DNA of 64,000 nt from Isoetes taiwanensis (lineage: Eukaryota > Streptophyta > Lycopodiopsida > Isoetales > Isoetaceae). The notes beneath the pieces are model-generated. The model did no database searches. It was given only the letters and a program-made list of their open reading frames with translations, and was not told the origin of the DNA. The position numbers and the translations under genes were made by a program. The stretch covers positions 8,481,185 through 8,545,184 of the forward strand of contig JAJEKV010000010.1 in assembly GCA_021234155.1 (NCBI GenBank), in the 5' to 3' direction. Below are positions 1-11,720 of this stretch, piece after piece. The first letter of the stretch is position 1, and each line of letters opens with the position of its first letter.

Positions 1-690
1 CAAAGGAGCACTTTTGAATTTTGGCCTTGAAAAGGTATATATGGAAGGTGATGTGGCATGTGGGTATGATGAGTTGGCAATGTGAGGATGACATGGCAAA
101 CAAAGGTGATGAGGTGTCAAACAACTTGGCTAAGAACATTTTTTCTAGTCAAACTTGGGATGAGGTGGACATGATGTGTGTGACATGTGGATGATGATGT
201 GGAGACGTTGGTGATGATGTGGCAAAATGATGTGTCTTCCTTATGGATTCAACCACGTAATTTGAAGAACTTTTGCAAAAAATAGTATTTCAATGGGGTG
301 ACACGTGCATGGTATAACATGGCAATGTGGATGACATTGTATGGTGACTTGGTCTCTTTTGAGTGTTGTCATAGGTCAATTTGAGCATCAATGCATATAA
401 TTTGCATTTTCTAGGCAAATTTTGACTTCAAGTGCTTCCCTTAGGAATTTTTGCATTCTCTCTCATTTTTTGACTTATAGAGAGAGGAAGTTGACCTTTG
501 ACCATATATATGACCAAGTCAAGTGGGATTTTGTGCTTCAATGAGATGGCGATGACATGGCAAGTGTGTGGAATGTGAATGACATGTAAAGGGGAAGTTT
601 TGACTAGAAAAAATCGTCAAGGCCAATTTTGACTTGGAAGATGAAATGTAGGCATGGAATTTGGGATCTCATGAGCATATCTTCATGGTG
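1..690. other. AT-rich intergenic DNA, low complexity
   Basis: No coding region is visible. The first 260 bases repeat loose variants of GATGTGG and GATGATGTGG, giving a purine-rich plus strand. I see no transposon ends here. Confidence 0.4.
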
Positions 691-2250
691 AAGGGTGTGG
701 AGGAAGGAAGGAAGGAAGAAATTTTTAACGTCCACGGAACCCAATCGGGTTATGGGACCCAATACAAAAGAGAGGGCAAAAGCCCAGACTGAAACTCGGG
801 GACCAAGCCCCGTGACCAAACCAGAAAGGCCGAAGCCAAAAATCAAACGTGGGGACCAGCCCCAGTACACAGAACACCGGGGACTATACCCCGTAACAAA
901 TCATAATGCTGAAATAAAATAACAGAAACGGGCATAAGGCCAAGCAGAGCTCGGTGGCAAACCAACTACACACGACGCATTAATCGCCCATGGATCAAGT
1001 GGCCGCTGATCCCTAATGATAGCTCGCCTCTTCTATACACAGCCCACTTCCGGTGCAGACGAGCCTCGCGGACACGACATAGTTCATCCTTCCGTCGGCA
1101 GAGCTGGCCGGGTAAGGTCTTCCCGACGAGAGAAGGGGTCCTTGCAAGTGATTACCATGGCGGAGGATGTGCGCCTCGGACAAGGCATCCCCGAACCCAC
1201 CAAGAAATGACGGGCGGTCGCCAGTTTGCTCCAACTCGACGAGCCGAGAAATGCCATCCGCCTTTACGTGCATCACCTCGGCAAAGAAATGGGTCACCTC
1301 ACCGCCCCCCTGAGTGTCGCCGCTTTTCCAAACCCACAATGCGTAGGTTCGTGGCTAACGGTGCTTCGTGGGTCTACCAAAGCCAGCAAAAGCGGGACCG
1401 CGTGCAAAGGGCAAACAATCCTCGATGGCGGCCGCATAGGTGTGGTATCATCTCAAGCGGGGCGGGGGGCTGTAGCATCCACATGCTCGCACTCTAACCC
1501 CGTGAGGAGGTACGGGTAGCATCGCCAGGCCGCTTCCCGCCGAATCGTAGCAAAGATTCTAAAGCCGGACCCAGCCCCAAGGGCAACCGGTTTATCGCTC
1601 CCGGGAGTGTGTGGATCGCCGATTGACCGTATGATCCCAACCAACAAATCTGGCAGCATTAATGGATCCGGCATCAATCCTCGACAAGGCCGCAAAGATA
1701 AGATGCATCCGAGCGATTGTGTGTCCGGTGTGCCAAGATAGGGCGCCAGGCCCAAAGGATGGGGCTGCTCAAGATATGGCGCAATCAGCGGGTCATAGGG
1801 CCTATTCAAGACCGCTCGCATGTGACCTAATGAGGTTCTTTTTTTTTATGGTCTCCCCGCCATGCTTTGATCTTACGAGCCATTCCGATGACAAGGTGGT
1901 GAGGGATAGAGCGATTGCAAGAGGACCAAAGGCAATTCGATCCTAGCAAAGGAGCTTGGATGCAAAGGCGAATCGTAAGGCAAAACAAGGGACAACACAG
2001 CAAAAATCGGCCTAAGGATTACACAAAGATGAGCAAGCAAATAACAAATTGAGGTCCAAGTTTCCCAGGAACAAATCACCGGAGCAATAAGAAGATGGAC
2101 GAGCGGAACTGCCTATAAAACAAGACAAAAGGGGAGCTCCCCGGGCAGGTGCAACAGTTATTTGAAGCAGGCTTTAACCCAGACCCGAAACCAACACCAA
2201 ACTAAACAATAGGTAACCTGGTATGGCCGAATCTGGATTGGGATAGAACC
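691..2250. other. GC-richer block without a recognisable gene
   Basis: This block has clearly higher GC than its flanks and begins after a short GGAA microsatellite (about 702-718). Only short overlapping open frames of at most 122 codons occur, on both strands. None shows a domain I recognise. It may be a decayed transposon internal region or the body of a long LTR, but I found no termini. Confidence 0.3.
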
Positions 2251-3306
2251 ATGACTAGCAAAATTGGAACTGGAAGGCGTGCGCACTTGTTGGTAGACCC
2301 TGGCGACCTACAGGAGCTTGAACAGACCCGGCCGTTGATGCTGTCGATGCTGATGATGCCAGGCTATGCTGGTGATGCCATAATCGTACCTGGTGTAGGA
2401 TGGGAATCAAAGAATGTAATTATGCCAAGAACTCAAATAGTAGCATCACATACCAAGAACTCTTCAAGGGGTCTTCAAATTTGCTTGATTCACATGATTT
2501 GCTTGTGTGACCTAAGTCAAATGTCCTCACCTTGCTCTTCAAGTCTTCAAAGTGTGCAAAGATGCATTCTCCTTGTGTGTCTAAGTTCAAATCAAAGTAT
2601 GAGCATGAAAATATGAAATGTGTCTTGCTCTTCCATGCTGCTATAGCATGGCAACATTATGCCAAACTAAAAGAACAGGCTGGTCCCCCAGCCCTTTTCT
2701 TGTTGCTTGATAATCATGATAGAACTCCAGCTCATTGCCAATATGAAGATATGTTTGGTAATTCAATGGAACTGCAATGGATTGAAGACAAGTAGTGGTG
2801 GTAAATTTCAATATGATGTGAACATGAACATGGAGGTGATTTACAAATGAACCTGCATGACAAATGGGAACATTAGTAAAGAATGTGAGCTGCTGGATGG
2901 ATATATGACAGCAGTTTCATGGATTTGGTGGAGATTTGAAGTGTTTTATGTGGAACAAGGGCAACTCTTTAGCAGATGAGTCATGGAGTGTATGTCTAAG
3001 GGTGCACCTGCATGTGACAAATAATTTGTTAGCATAAATGAGTTGCTGTTGTGGTAGGAATGGCAGCAACTATGGATATGATGAAGAATGAGGATAAGTA
3101 AATGAGTAATGGAATGAATGACTGTAAATCCAGATGCTCCTGCATGGAATTCATGGCTTTTAACAATATTAGTGCTTGATTAGAACCTTGCCTGGATCGA
3201 GACCTGCACAAATCTCTTGCTCTTTGCATTACTAGTGTGGACCTTAAATTAAAAGACTAATTAATGCCAAAGCTGAAATTTGAAGACAAAAGCTACATAC
3301 CTGACA
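2251..3306 (-). other. Non-coding; possible 3' LTR region of the adjoining gypsy fragment
   Basis: No convincing gene. On the minus strand this DNA lies directly downstream of the gypsy integrase remnant. A purine-rich run (reverse complement of about 3307-3350) sits where a polypurine tract would be, immediately before a sequence starting TGTCAGG. That would place an LTR boundary at 3306. I could not find the other LTR boundary, so this is an inference from position. Confidence 0.3.
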
Positions 3307-3412
3307 CTCCTGATTTTTTTTGTCTTTTTCTTTTATTTTTCCTTTTTACTTTTCTGCATATTAGTCAATCAAAGCAAACTGAACTAACCTACCTATAAAT
3401 TTCAAATGTTCT

Positions 3413-3622
3413 TTAACTAAACAAGCTTAGGGCAACATGCTGTTGCCAATACCTTTTCAAGTGTAGGATGTTAATAGAATTCAACAATTCTCTACCATCA
3501 AGCACATTTTTTAGCCAATAAGAATCCTTTCCTGCTGTGCCAATAACTTCAAGAGGTCCTTCCCAAAGATTTTCTAATTTGGATGCTATGTCTTCTCTTG
3601 CTTTATTCCATTTCAAAACTGA
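3413..3622 (-). pseudogene. Ty3/gypsy integrase C-terminal remnant
   Basis: The 67-codon minus-strand frame reads KLENLWEGPLEVIG, then SYWLKN, DGREL and NILHLKRYWQQ. This is the usual C-terminal end of plant Ty3/gypsy polyproteins: the chromodomain-like integrase tail that holds retroviral-type integrase on DNA. Everything upstream (protease, RT, RNase H, integrase core) is missing. The frame breaks near 3622, just before an unrelated LTR at 3674. A purine-rich tract and candidate LTR lie downstream at 3350-3300. It is a 3' fragment, not a gene. Confidence 0.7.
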
Positions 3623-3673
3623 TATGGTGGTGCTCGGGGGAGCGGTTCAGGCTCAACGCATCTGGAAGTAGCA

Positions 3674-4273
3674 TGTTAGAATTAGCAATAGAGTAGATCA
3701 TTTATTAAGTTATGTGGGTCAAGGCAAGCAATTTAACTTGATGATAAAGGAACCATTGAAGTTAAAAAATTAAAACATTAAAGAATGGCTGATAATGGGT
3801 CGCGGACCCTTCAGCAAAATTGTTCGGGGATTGTATCAGACTTCCGGATCTTGCATAAAGAGATTGAACCAGCCTGGAAAAAGCCGATTCATAGATCTTT
3901 CTAGCCGATTCCATTATATTTAGCATCCTTTGCCTTTTTAGAGATATTTTTGTGTCTAAAAGGTCAGTCTGGAATTAGATCGATCTCTGCCTATATAAGC
4001 AACCGTTTCTCTTATTTCTGATATAGAGTCTTTGGACGAATCCAATACTGAATTTTCAGTCTTGTTTGTGGTCTTAGTTGGTGGAATATGTTCTTGTGAA
4101 TGAATTTGTTCTTTGAAGTTGGACGCTTGGATGCGATTGGGAATGCAAGATAACGATTTCTTGCTGAGCCTGGACCCGGTTGGGTGGAGAGCTTTGGGCT
4201 AAAGGCCTGGTTTTAGAGTAGTTAATGATTACTTGTTTGATTTCTGATTTCTGCTAACTCGTGAACTGTATCA
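3674..4273 (+). repeat. LTR of a plus-strand retrotransposon, partner not found
   Basis: The 600-bp block starts TGTTAGAATTAG and ends in TCA two bases before a perfect primer-binding site. A TATA-like CTATATAAGC lies near 3993, where a U3/R promoter is expected. Only this LTR and about 110 bases of leader are visible before the copia element interrupts at 4401. The leader resumes at 9735. No second copy of the LTR was found in the window. Confidence 0.65.
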
Positions 4274-4275
4274 AG

Positions 4276-4287
4276 TGGTATCAGAGC
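4276..4287 (+). other. Primer-binding site, initiator tRNA-Met
   Basis: TGGTATCAGAGC is the classic plant retrotransposon primer site, complementary to the 3' end of initiator tRNA-Met. It lies two bases after the LTR at 3674-4273 and sets that element's orientation as plus. Confidence 0.85.
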
Positions 4288-4400
4288 TGCGTTTCTTTCA
4301 CATGGAGCTTGTGGGTAGTTTTTAAACCTGGATAGATAAGCTTGAACAACATGTTTGGAACTGTCCTGGACGGATTTACATGCTTAGGCTAGTTATTAAA

Positions 4401-5004
4401 TGTTAGAAAATGATAACCTTAGAGAAATGCCTAGCACAATAACTTATTTCCTTTAATCACTTTGCTTATGAACATTCAAGCTTGGGAGCCACAATATGGT
4501 CACTAATCCCAACTTGATCAAAGCAAGTCAATCACAAATAATCACAAACAACTTCCTCTAGTAATAAGAGTGAAGCAAATATAAACACAAGATATCCTTT
4601 GAGTGCAACCACACAATAATTCAAATGTAGCTAAATGGTAGAACCATTAGAAACCTTTAATGAACACTGTAGCACTGCTACTGTAGCTATGGTATTGACC
4701 GATATACTGTAGCTACAGTTGACCGTGGGCTTCCTAGCAAAATCCTCCTTCAAAATGTCTTCTACGATTGCCAAATGATCTTCTGAAGCCGTACCCAGCT
4801 AGTGCCACCTCCATTGCATATATACAAGTAAATCCGGCGGTGCAGGAGGAGATCAAACTGCTAAACTGGGAAGAACTCCATTACAGATATATCCCACAGG
4901 CCTGGTCATGATATCGGGCCTTTTCAAACCATTGAACCCTAGATTTCATAAACAATATAATCTAGGTTTCATTTCGAGTTAGACCTTCAAACAATAGTTT
5001 AACA
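4401..5004 (-). repeat. Copia 3' LTR
   Basis: Starts TGTTAGAAAATGATAACC and ends TTTAACA, and matches the LTR at 9126-9729 across its whole length. TTAAA lies directly before it. It differs from its partner at two visible bases, near 4747 (CCTCC against CGTCC) and near 4835 (CCGGCGG against CCGGTGG). Confidence 0.92.
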
Positions 5005-5171
5005 TTCCAATCTCAACTCTATAGTGCAACCAAAATCTTGGCATTAGGTATCAATCATTTCTTGCTTCTTGATCCTTGTATAACATCACAGACATCACAG
5101 TTAGTCAGACAAATAGGTTCATCATTGTCAACTATAAGCTGAACAAATATTAACATTCCTCCTTCAGCTTA

Positions 5172-5826
5172 TCAGTTGACAATATTAAGACTGCATCTGA
5201 ACTGTTTAAATTTATTTTCTGCAAGAGCCTTTGTGAAAATATCAGCAATTTGTTTGGCAGTTTCCACATACCTCATTTGAATATATCCCTCGTCTGCTAG
5301 ATCTCTGATGAAGTGGATATTCAGTTCGATGTGCTTGGTTCTCTCATGTGCAACCGGATTCTTGACAATAGCAATGCAGCTTTGACTATCTGTCATAATT
5401 TCTATGGCTTCAACTTGTTCACATTTTAGTTCATCCAGCAATCTTTTCAACCAGACAACTTCCTTGGCCACTAGAGAGGCATCAACATATTCTGCTTCAG
5501 CTGAACTCATAGCTATAGCAGACTGCTTTTTGCATTTCCAGTTTATAACTCCACTACCTAGAAAAATTGCAAAACCAGAGGTTGATTTTCTACATTCCAG
5601 GTCACCTCCCCAATCTGCATCACTATAGGCCACCAATTTCAATTTGTCAGCATTATAACAAATCCCATGATATTGAGTACCTTTCAAATATTTGAGTACA
5701 CGTTTTGTAGCATCCCAGAGTTCTTTTGTGGGACTATGGCATTCCTGCTTAATATATTCACAGCATAAGCTATGTCTGGTCTCGTGCTATTAGCCAAGTA
5801 AAGCAGACAACCTACTAAAGCTCTAT
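5172..5826 (-). pseudogene. Copia RT C-terminus and RNase H
   Basis: The minus-strand frame at 5687-5172 carries the copia RNase H signature AYSDADWGGD, then STSGFAIFLG, AMSSAEAEYVD and TDSQSCIAI, and ends with ADIFTKAL. Just upstream, at about 5826-5760, the diagnostic RT motif GCLLYLANSTRPDIAYA can be read. The frame is broken between the two. RNase H removes the RNA strand of the cDNA hybrid. Here it lacks the RT catalytic core, so no active enzyme can be made. The upstream boundary at 5826 is the insertion point of the solo LTR. Confidence 0.85.
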
Positions 5827-7472
5827 TGTGACGGGCCTGGCCAGTTAACCTTTATGGTAACTGGAGATCCCATCAATCTCGACCATTGGATCTACTTAAG
5901 CTTAAAAACTTAAGAAATTAACTCATGCATCCGCAACAATAACACTTAGGTAAAGAATTTAATCTTTGTACATATTCTAAGGTTTCAAACATGTACTTGC
6001 CCATTACTCAGCAATATCCCCGCACACTATGAATGATCTTAATAATTGTAACTTCAAGCCCATATATAATAATAATAATAATAATAGTAATAATAATCAA
6101 GTTTATTGAATAGCAATCCACACACTTCTACTCTCGCCTTTCCGAAGCTTGGCTACTTTCCGGAGCATCTCACACCTCTGCTTACACCATCAACCACGGG
6201 GTTAGTCACACCGACTAAGTGGGGATCGGGGGTCTAGGATGTCTAGCATCAACAATATAAAGCATTAACCTAGAACAACAACATAACCTTGCCGTAGCCT
6301 CGCCCCTGCAATCCAAGTAACTAGTCCAACAAGCATGACCAATGCAACTTAATTCCAACAAAGAAGACCACATATATAATAACCAAGCAATCGTAGCATC
6401 AACATTGCAACCAATATTCCTCTGGGTCTGAGCAAGGTCAACTCGGCTGATCAGGCCAGTGACATAGAGGCGGGGTAACCACGTGTGTACACACCCATCC
6501 ACGCTGCGTCCAGCATTGGAGGACCACTTAACTGTGCATGACGTTGTACCATACGGTACCAACGCCCGATGTTCAAATAATACCATTTACATAGCACTGT
6601 GCAATAACCGCGAGTCTAGACCATCGCACCTAGACTCCGGCCCCAGAGGTCTATATCAAAGAATTATACTACACATAGATCACAATACTATGAATTCCAC
6701 CCAATATCAACTAGGCACATTTCCATATCAAATTTATCTTAGAAATTCCATAATTTACACCTCATGCAACAAAGGAAATCTAGTTATACGCTCGTATAAA
6801 CATTACCATCTCTACCACACAACATGCAATGCCCGGTGCTTAAGTTCACTAATATCTTATTACTTTTAACTAGATCAACTTCCTTCAAATTACTACTTAT
6901 AACCTTAATGACGGTGGCTTCCATAACCCTGCTAACTAGTTTATTAAATTGGTTAATATGCTCGCTATCCATTAACCATGCATGCCTATTCTATTCTATT
7001 CATGACCATGCTCATATGATTTAACTCCAAGTTTATACTACGTTCAGAGCAATCATTATTAAATCAACACAGCTATACAAACACTAAAAAACCGCAGGTG
7101 TAAGGCTTGATCCCCACCTGGAATCCCGCTTGCTTCCTCTGCACTCCCAGCAACGCTCCCAGATCTCTGCACGCAACTCGCTCCTTCATCAACCATCTGC
7201 AATCTATCTCCTTCTGAATGCTTCACCATCACATAAAAGACTTCTTTCCCCATGGAAAACTCCTTCCCCCCAAGAAATCAAGAATAATATTGTTGTGCTT
7301 ATATAACCTAGCAATGCCCTTGCATGCATGCATGCATACACTGCATGCATGGACACATTGCATGCATGTATTCCTAGCACATATCATTTATTTTACCTTG
7401 AAAATGCACTCTTATATAATGGCAACGTTACTTACATCCTAATGTTGGTGCTAGGTTGCTAGGTCCGTTACA
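5827..7472. repeat. Solo LTR, 1,646 bp, inside the copia element
   Basis: Begins TGTGACGGGCCTGGCC and ends GGTCCGTTACA, the TG...CA form of an LTR. It is flanked by a perfect 5-bp duplication TCTAT (5822-5826 and 7473-7477). Removing it brings the copia RT halves back side by side. It contains an AAT microsatellite (about 6066-6098), repeated GCATGCAT near 7322-7365, and only short chance open frames. A lone LTR of this form usually results from recombination between the two LTRs of a full element. The parent family is unknown. Confidence 0.82.
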
Positions 7473-7800
7473 TCTATAAGGGATGAGTTCCATATCTGCC
7501 ATCTCCTCCTCAGTTTGATCTTTATTGTCAGTCAACCTGTGTCCTGGTAACATAGGAATTTTCACAGCATTTGCATTTTCCAAATTAAACCTGTTCAGCA
7601 TATTTTCCACATGTTTGTTTTGACTTAACTTCAAGATCTTTTCTTCTTTGTTTCTTGTTACTTCTATTCCCATACATTGACATTGCTTGCCACAAGACCA
7701 TTCATTTGAAACAAATTCCCAACTCTTTTTGCTCGAAATTTCAAGATTCCATTCATAAGCACATTACATTCTTTTGAGTCAAAAGTGACTTTATATCCTA
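7473..7800 (-). pseudogene. Copia pre-integrase / RT deletion junction
   Basis: On the minus strand, FVSQLVDLGYKVTFDSKECN (the stretch before integrase) runs on within about 60 codons to MGIEVTRNKEEKILKLSQ, the thumb-side part of the RT domain. In intact copia elements these regions are separated by integrase and most of RT. The internal deletion therefore removed roughly the middle third of pol. The frame then runs to MELIPYR, where the solo LTR interrupts. Confidence 0.75.
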
Positions 7801-9033
7801 AGTCAACAAGCTGACTTACAAAAATCAAATTTTTTAATGATTACTGGCACACACAAAACTTCTTCTATATTTACAATCTTCCCATCCAAATCTTCAAGTT
7901 GTAACAACCGTTTGCCTTGAATTTCAGTTAAGGCTCCATTTCCAACTTGAATTTGCTTAGAGTTTGTTGGGGACAAATTTCTAAGCAACTCAGCTGACTT
8001 TACAACTGATCTTTCAGCTCCAGAATCAACTACAAGAAGATCAGAATTATCAGAATTATATTTTTCATGAATAACAGCAAAAGTATTGGTTACCTCCTCA
8101 TCTTGATCACCAATCTCAACTTTGCCTTTCTCCTCAACTTCTCTAGTCAAGTATGCTTTTTCAGTGTTCCTTCCTCGACCTCTGTTTGAACTTCCTCCCC
8201 TTTCCCTTCCAGATTTCTTTGGAGTAGGGCATTTTGCAGCCATATGCCCTCTCCCTCCACAATTAAAGCAATTGAACTCTTTTTCCTTTTTTCATTTTGG
8301 ACACTCACTTTTGTAGTGCCCCTGCTCATGACACTGATAACAAGTGACTTTATCCTTCTTTTTAATGAATAATACTTCAGGATTTTCTTGATTTTGCCTT
8401 AGGATCTTTTTCTGTTCCCATTCAGTCCTTAGAAGATTCTCAGCCTCTTCTTTGGATCTACAAGTGTTTCTTACAAACAAAGCCAAGTTTTCATTCTTAC
8501 TTATGGCTCTAGAAATTTGAAGTACTGACTCCTCTCGAAAATAATGGTACCCCGCTCCTTCCGGATCAGCTATCATATTGTCAAATTTGTTGAAGAACTC
8601 CACTACATCTTCTTCTTCTCTAAGTTTTAAATTTCTCAACTCATTTTCAAGTAAATCCAGTTGTGAGGATGTTTTTTCTTCATAATGACTCAAAAGAAAT
8701 TTCCACATGTCCTTAGGACTAAGAGATCTGAGTTTCAATCTAATAGTAGGACTAACTTTGCAAGAAATAATACCTTGAGCTTCCTTTGAGTTTTGCTTGG
8801 ATTGATTTCCTCGCACTAACCGCTCCAAACCAGTTACTTGTACTGCATTCGCCGCACCTTCTCACGTACCGCAAAGACCTTCGGGAAGTTTGTCCCGCTC
8901 CTCCCCGCCATCGATTCTTCTGAGCCAGCTCGGACCAAACCCCCAAGTTAATCAAGCTAAGGTACCGGGTAGGATTTACTACCGCTCCCACAAGTCTTCT
9001 ACCTCTAGGATGTGAATCATGGCATCCTTCCAC
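7801..9033 (-). pseudogene. Copia gag and protease region, frameshifted
   Basis: The gag frame (8828-8292) includes the UBN2-type core with KDMWKFLLSHYEEK, and ends in a CCHC zinc knuckle CYQCHEQGHYKSEC. After a frameshift near 8292 a second knuckle CFNCGGRGHMAAKC follows, then the protease motif LLVVDSGAERSVV (aspartate active site, DSGA). Gag would form the virus-like particle, and the protease would cut the polyprotein. Upstream, 9033-8829 is open in another frame and may hold the gag start. At least two frame breaks mean no full gag-protease product, although the conserved residues are still readable. Confidence 0.82.
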
Positions 9034-9112
9034 ACTTGGAAACCAGGTCCACCCTTTTAGACCTCCACCTGAGTCAGAAGACTAGCACCAAATCTGCTAG
9101 ACATATCTGTAG

Positions 9113-9124
9113 GCTCTGATACCA
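9113..9124 (-). other. Primer-binding site of the copia element
   Basis: The reverse complement is TGGTATCAGAGC, one base inside the 5' LTR. It matches the initiator tRNA-Met 3' end and fixes the element's orientation as minus. Confidence 0.9.
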
Positions 9125-9125
9125 C

Positions 9126-9729
9126 TGTTAGAAAATGATAACCTTAGAGAAATGCCTAGCACAATAACTTATTTCCTTTAATCACTTTGCTTATGAACAT
9201 TCAAGCTTGGGAGCCACAATATGGTCACTAATCCCAACTTGATCAAAGCAAGTCAATCACAAATAATCACAAACAACTTCCTCTAGTAATAAGAGTGAAG
9301 CAAATATAAACACAAGATATCCTTTGAGTGCAACCACACAATAATTCAAATGTAGCTAAATGGTAGAACCATTAGAAACCTTTAATGAACACTGTAGCAC
9401 TGCTACTGTAGCTATGGTATTGACCGATATACTGTAGCTACAGTTGACCGTGGGCTTCCTAGCAAAATCGTCCTTCAAAATGTCTTCTACGATTGCCAAA
9501 TGATCTTCTGAAGCCGTACCCAGCTAGTGCCACCTCCATTGCATATATACAAGTAAATCCGGTGGTGCAGGAGGAGATCAAACTGCTAAACTGGGAAGAA
9601 CTCCATTACAGATATATCCCACAGGCCTGGTCATGATATCGGGCCTTTTCAAACCATTGAACCCTAGATTTCATAAACAATATAATCTAGGTTTCATTTC
9701 GAGTTAGACCTTCAAACAATAGTTTAACA
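9126..9729 (-). repeat. Copia 5' LTR
   Basis: A full-length match to 4401-5004. It is followed by TTAAA, the second copy of the target duplication. In the minus orientation it drives transcription into the gag region below it. Confidence 0.92.
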
Positions 9730-9734
9730 TTAAA

Positions 9735-11223
9735 AGAGAGCAAAGCGAAGAGCACCAAAGCAAAACAAGGAGTGGGAGCGAAAGACAAAGAAAAACCTTC
9801 GAGTAGAGGGAAAAATGATGGGCAGAGCCATCCTTGTAGATCGCCATCACGCCTTGTGGAAGCAATGCACCTTATTGCCCCGCTTGGAAAAACAAAGAAT
9901 GGAAGCGTAAAAAAAGAGATACGTGAGGGGAAAAAATTTTGGAAGGAAATTTATTTTGGAAGGGGGTTAAGAGGGAAAGAAAAAATTGAGAGGCACATTT
10001 CTGTAAGAAGGTGTTTACTCATGTTTTATTTGTTTTTTATCTCTGCACAATCTCTTATAAGTTGAACTCCATTCTGCAGAGCAAGCCCCATGTCACGGTT
10101 CAATTCCCCTATTGCATCATGAAGGAGTACGAATTTTGAAAAACCCATTTGGTCCTACCTTAAGATATTGTGTATTCTTTTCTATGTTCTTTGGACTGCG
10201 TAATTCATCATGATTTCTCCTTCAACAGTTTGAGGCTGCAATTTGAGACTTCACTACCAGAGCAAAGCCTGTCATGCACTTCCTCCTCCTGCATCAAACA
10301 CAAGTAAATCTCGCCATAGCCAGGAACCAATTTGTTCTTCAGGGCAAATAAAGGTTCAAGATGTGGTTCCTTTTTAGGAAGATGGTCATCTAATTCGTAA
10401 TGCATTTGAGAGAAACATTTAGAAGCACCTATTTCATATCTATTCAACTCCCTTATAGAGCAATAATTATTGATGTGCTTGCAATTATAGCAATTGATGC
10501 ATATTTTATTGTTTCAAATGTCTACAAAAATATCCCAATGCTATATATCAAGACCAACCAGTGTGATGTAAATTGATAATAAGCCATCTAAATCTATTTC
10601 TTTACAGCATTGCAATGCAACCCACTTATATTAATTATTACCATCTACATAAAGTTGAAATCAACACTAACTTAAATCTAATCTGGAAATGGATGAATAA
10701 GAGTTCAATTCCAGGTGCATGATTGTCAAAGCAACATGATTTGTATGTTAATGTTATGATTTATAGGTCTTAAAATATCTATTAAGTAAAACTGTGCATT
10801 TGGAATCTATCATCCAATAAAGTTGGATGAAGCTAGAATGGAAATTGGACCATGTCTTCTTATCGACACGTTTAGCATATCTAGATTAGTTGGAATGAAG
10901 GACTTGCCTATGCCACAAACATGTGTTTACCTAAAAATCATATATGAATTAACATGCCAAGAGTTGCACGTTATTTGTCCCTAATTCCAAGTGTTGGCAT
11001 CAAGGTTCCAACCTTCATCCCAAATCATTCTAATATGAAATTTTGCTATTATGTTCGACTACTAATACTCTACCCCAATCATAGACCTCAAAAGTCAAAT
11101 TCAACTTTGGCTTGCAATTTACCGGAGGGTGTATAATACACATCTTTCCAACTTCATGCTTATTTCCAAATGTAAATGAGTCAGTAAGATAAATGTATTG
11201 TTAATATTAACGCCATAATGTCA
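9735..11223. other. Non-coding, continuation of the split LTR element and unknown DNA
   Basis: The first bases (AGAGAGCAAAGCG) resume the leader interrupted by the copia insertion. Small open frames at 9772-10065 (+) and 10208-10447 (-) show no recognisable domain. The rest is AT-rich. I found no CACTACAAG terminus that would pair with the CACTA end at 11720. Confidence 0.4.
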
Positions 11224-11720
11224 TTATATGAACTGACATAAAGCTCGACACAGTTCACGGGACAAATATCTGACAATATTGTTGATACTAATGCCAACAT
11301 CTATTGTGGCATATACACTAGCCATACAAACACTGGGGTAATTTATGACATTAAAGATGCTTCTATAATTGATGCAAATAACAGCACCTATAATGTCACT
11401 AGTATATGTGTAACAACTATTGACGCTATATTTGATGCTAATAACACCACCTTTAAAGTCACTAATGGGCATTGACACTACAATTGATGCTATATATGTA
11501 ACAACTAGTGACGCTATAATTGGTGCTAATAGCACCACCTGTAGCATCATAGCAAAGTTACTGACATTGTTGGTGACACAAAGAGTTACGCTATAGGTAA
11601 CACAAATTGTGGCACTATAACATCATTTCTAATGCAATGTCATAAATAATGTCATATTGTATACTTTCTAATATTCTAATGACATTTTGATGACACTAAT
11701 TGACCCCTTTTCTTGTAGTG
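11224..11720. mobile_element. One end of a CACTA (En/Spm) DNA transposon
   Basis: TTTTCTTGTAGTG at 11708-11720 is the reverse complement of CACTACAAGAAAA, the conserved CACTA terminus. The preceding 480 bases are packed with imperfect short repeats (variants of TGACGCTAT, GATGCTAATA, ACACCACC, ATGTCAT). This is what CACTA subterminal transposase-binding regions look like. The boundary falls exactly where the minus-strand gypsy RT reading stops, so the transposon apparently inserted into that element. The opposite end was not found, so the copy is truncated or very diverged. Confidence 0.6.

Larger units (their letters stand above)
4401..9729 (-). mobile_element. Ty1/copia retrotransposon, internally deleted, minus strand
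   Basis: A structurally complete insertion. It has two 604-bp LTRs (TGTTA...TAACA), 5-bp target duplications TTAAA at 4396-4400 and 9730-9734, and a tRNA-Met primer site at 9113-9124. Minus-strand coding order is gag, two zinc knuckles, protease, the end of the pre-integrase region, then the C-terminal part of RT and RNase H. The integrase and the catalytic part of RT are absent, so the copy is non-autonomous. The LTRs show only two differences that I can see, so the insertion is recent. It split the leader of the LTR element at 3674. A solo LTR (5827-7472) later inserted into its RT region. Confidence 0.92.

Noticed and set aside
1013-1821. Overlapping open frames of 94-122 codons on both strands in the GC-rich block
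   Set aside because: Many mutually overlapping frames are expected from GC-rich sequence, and none shows a conserved motif.
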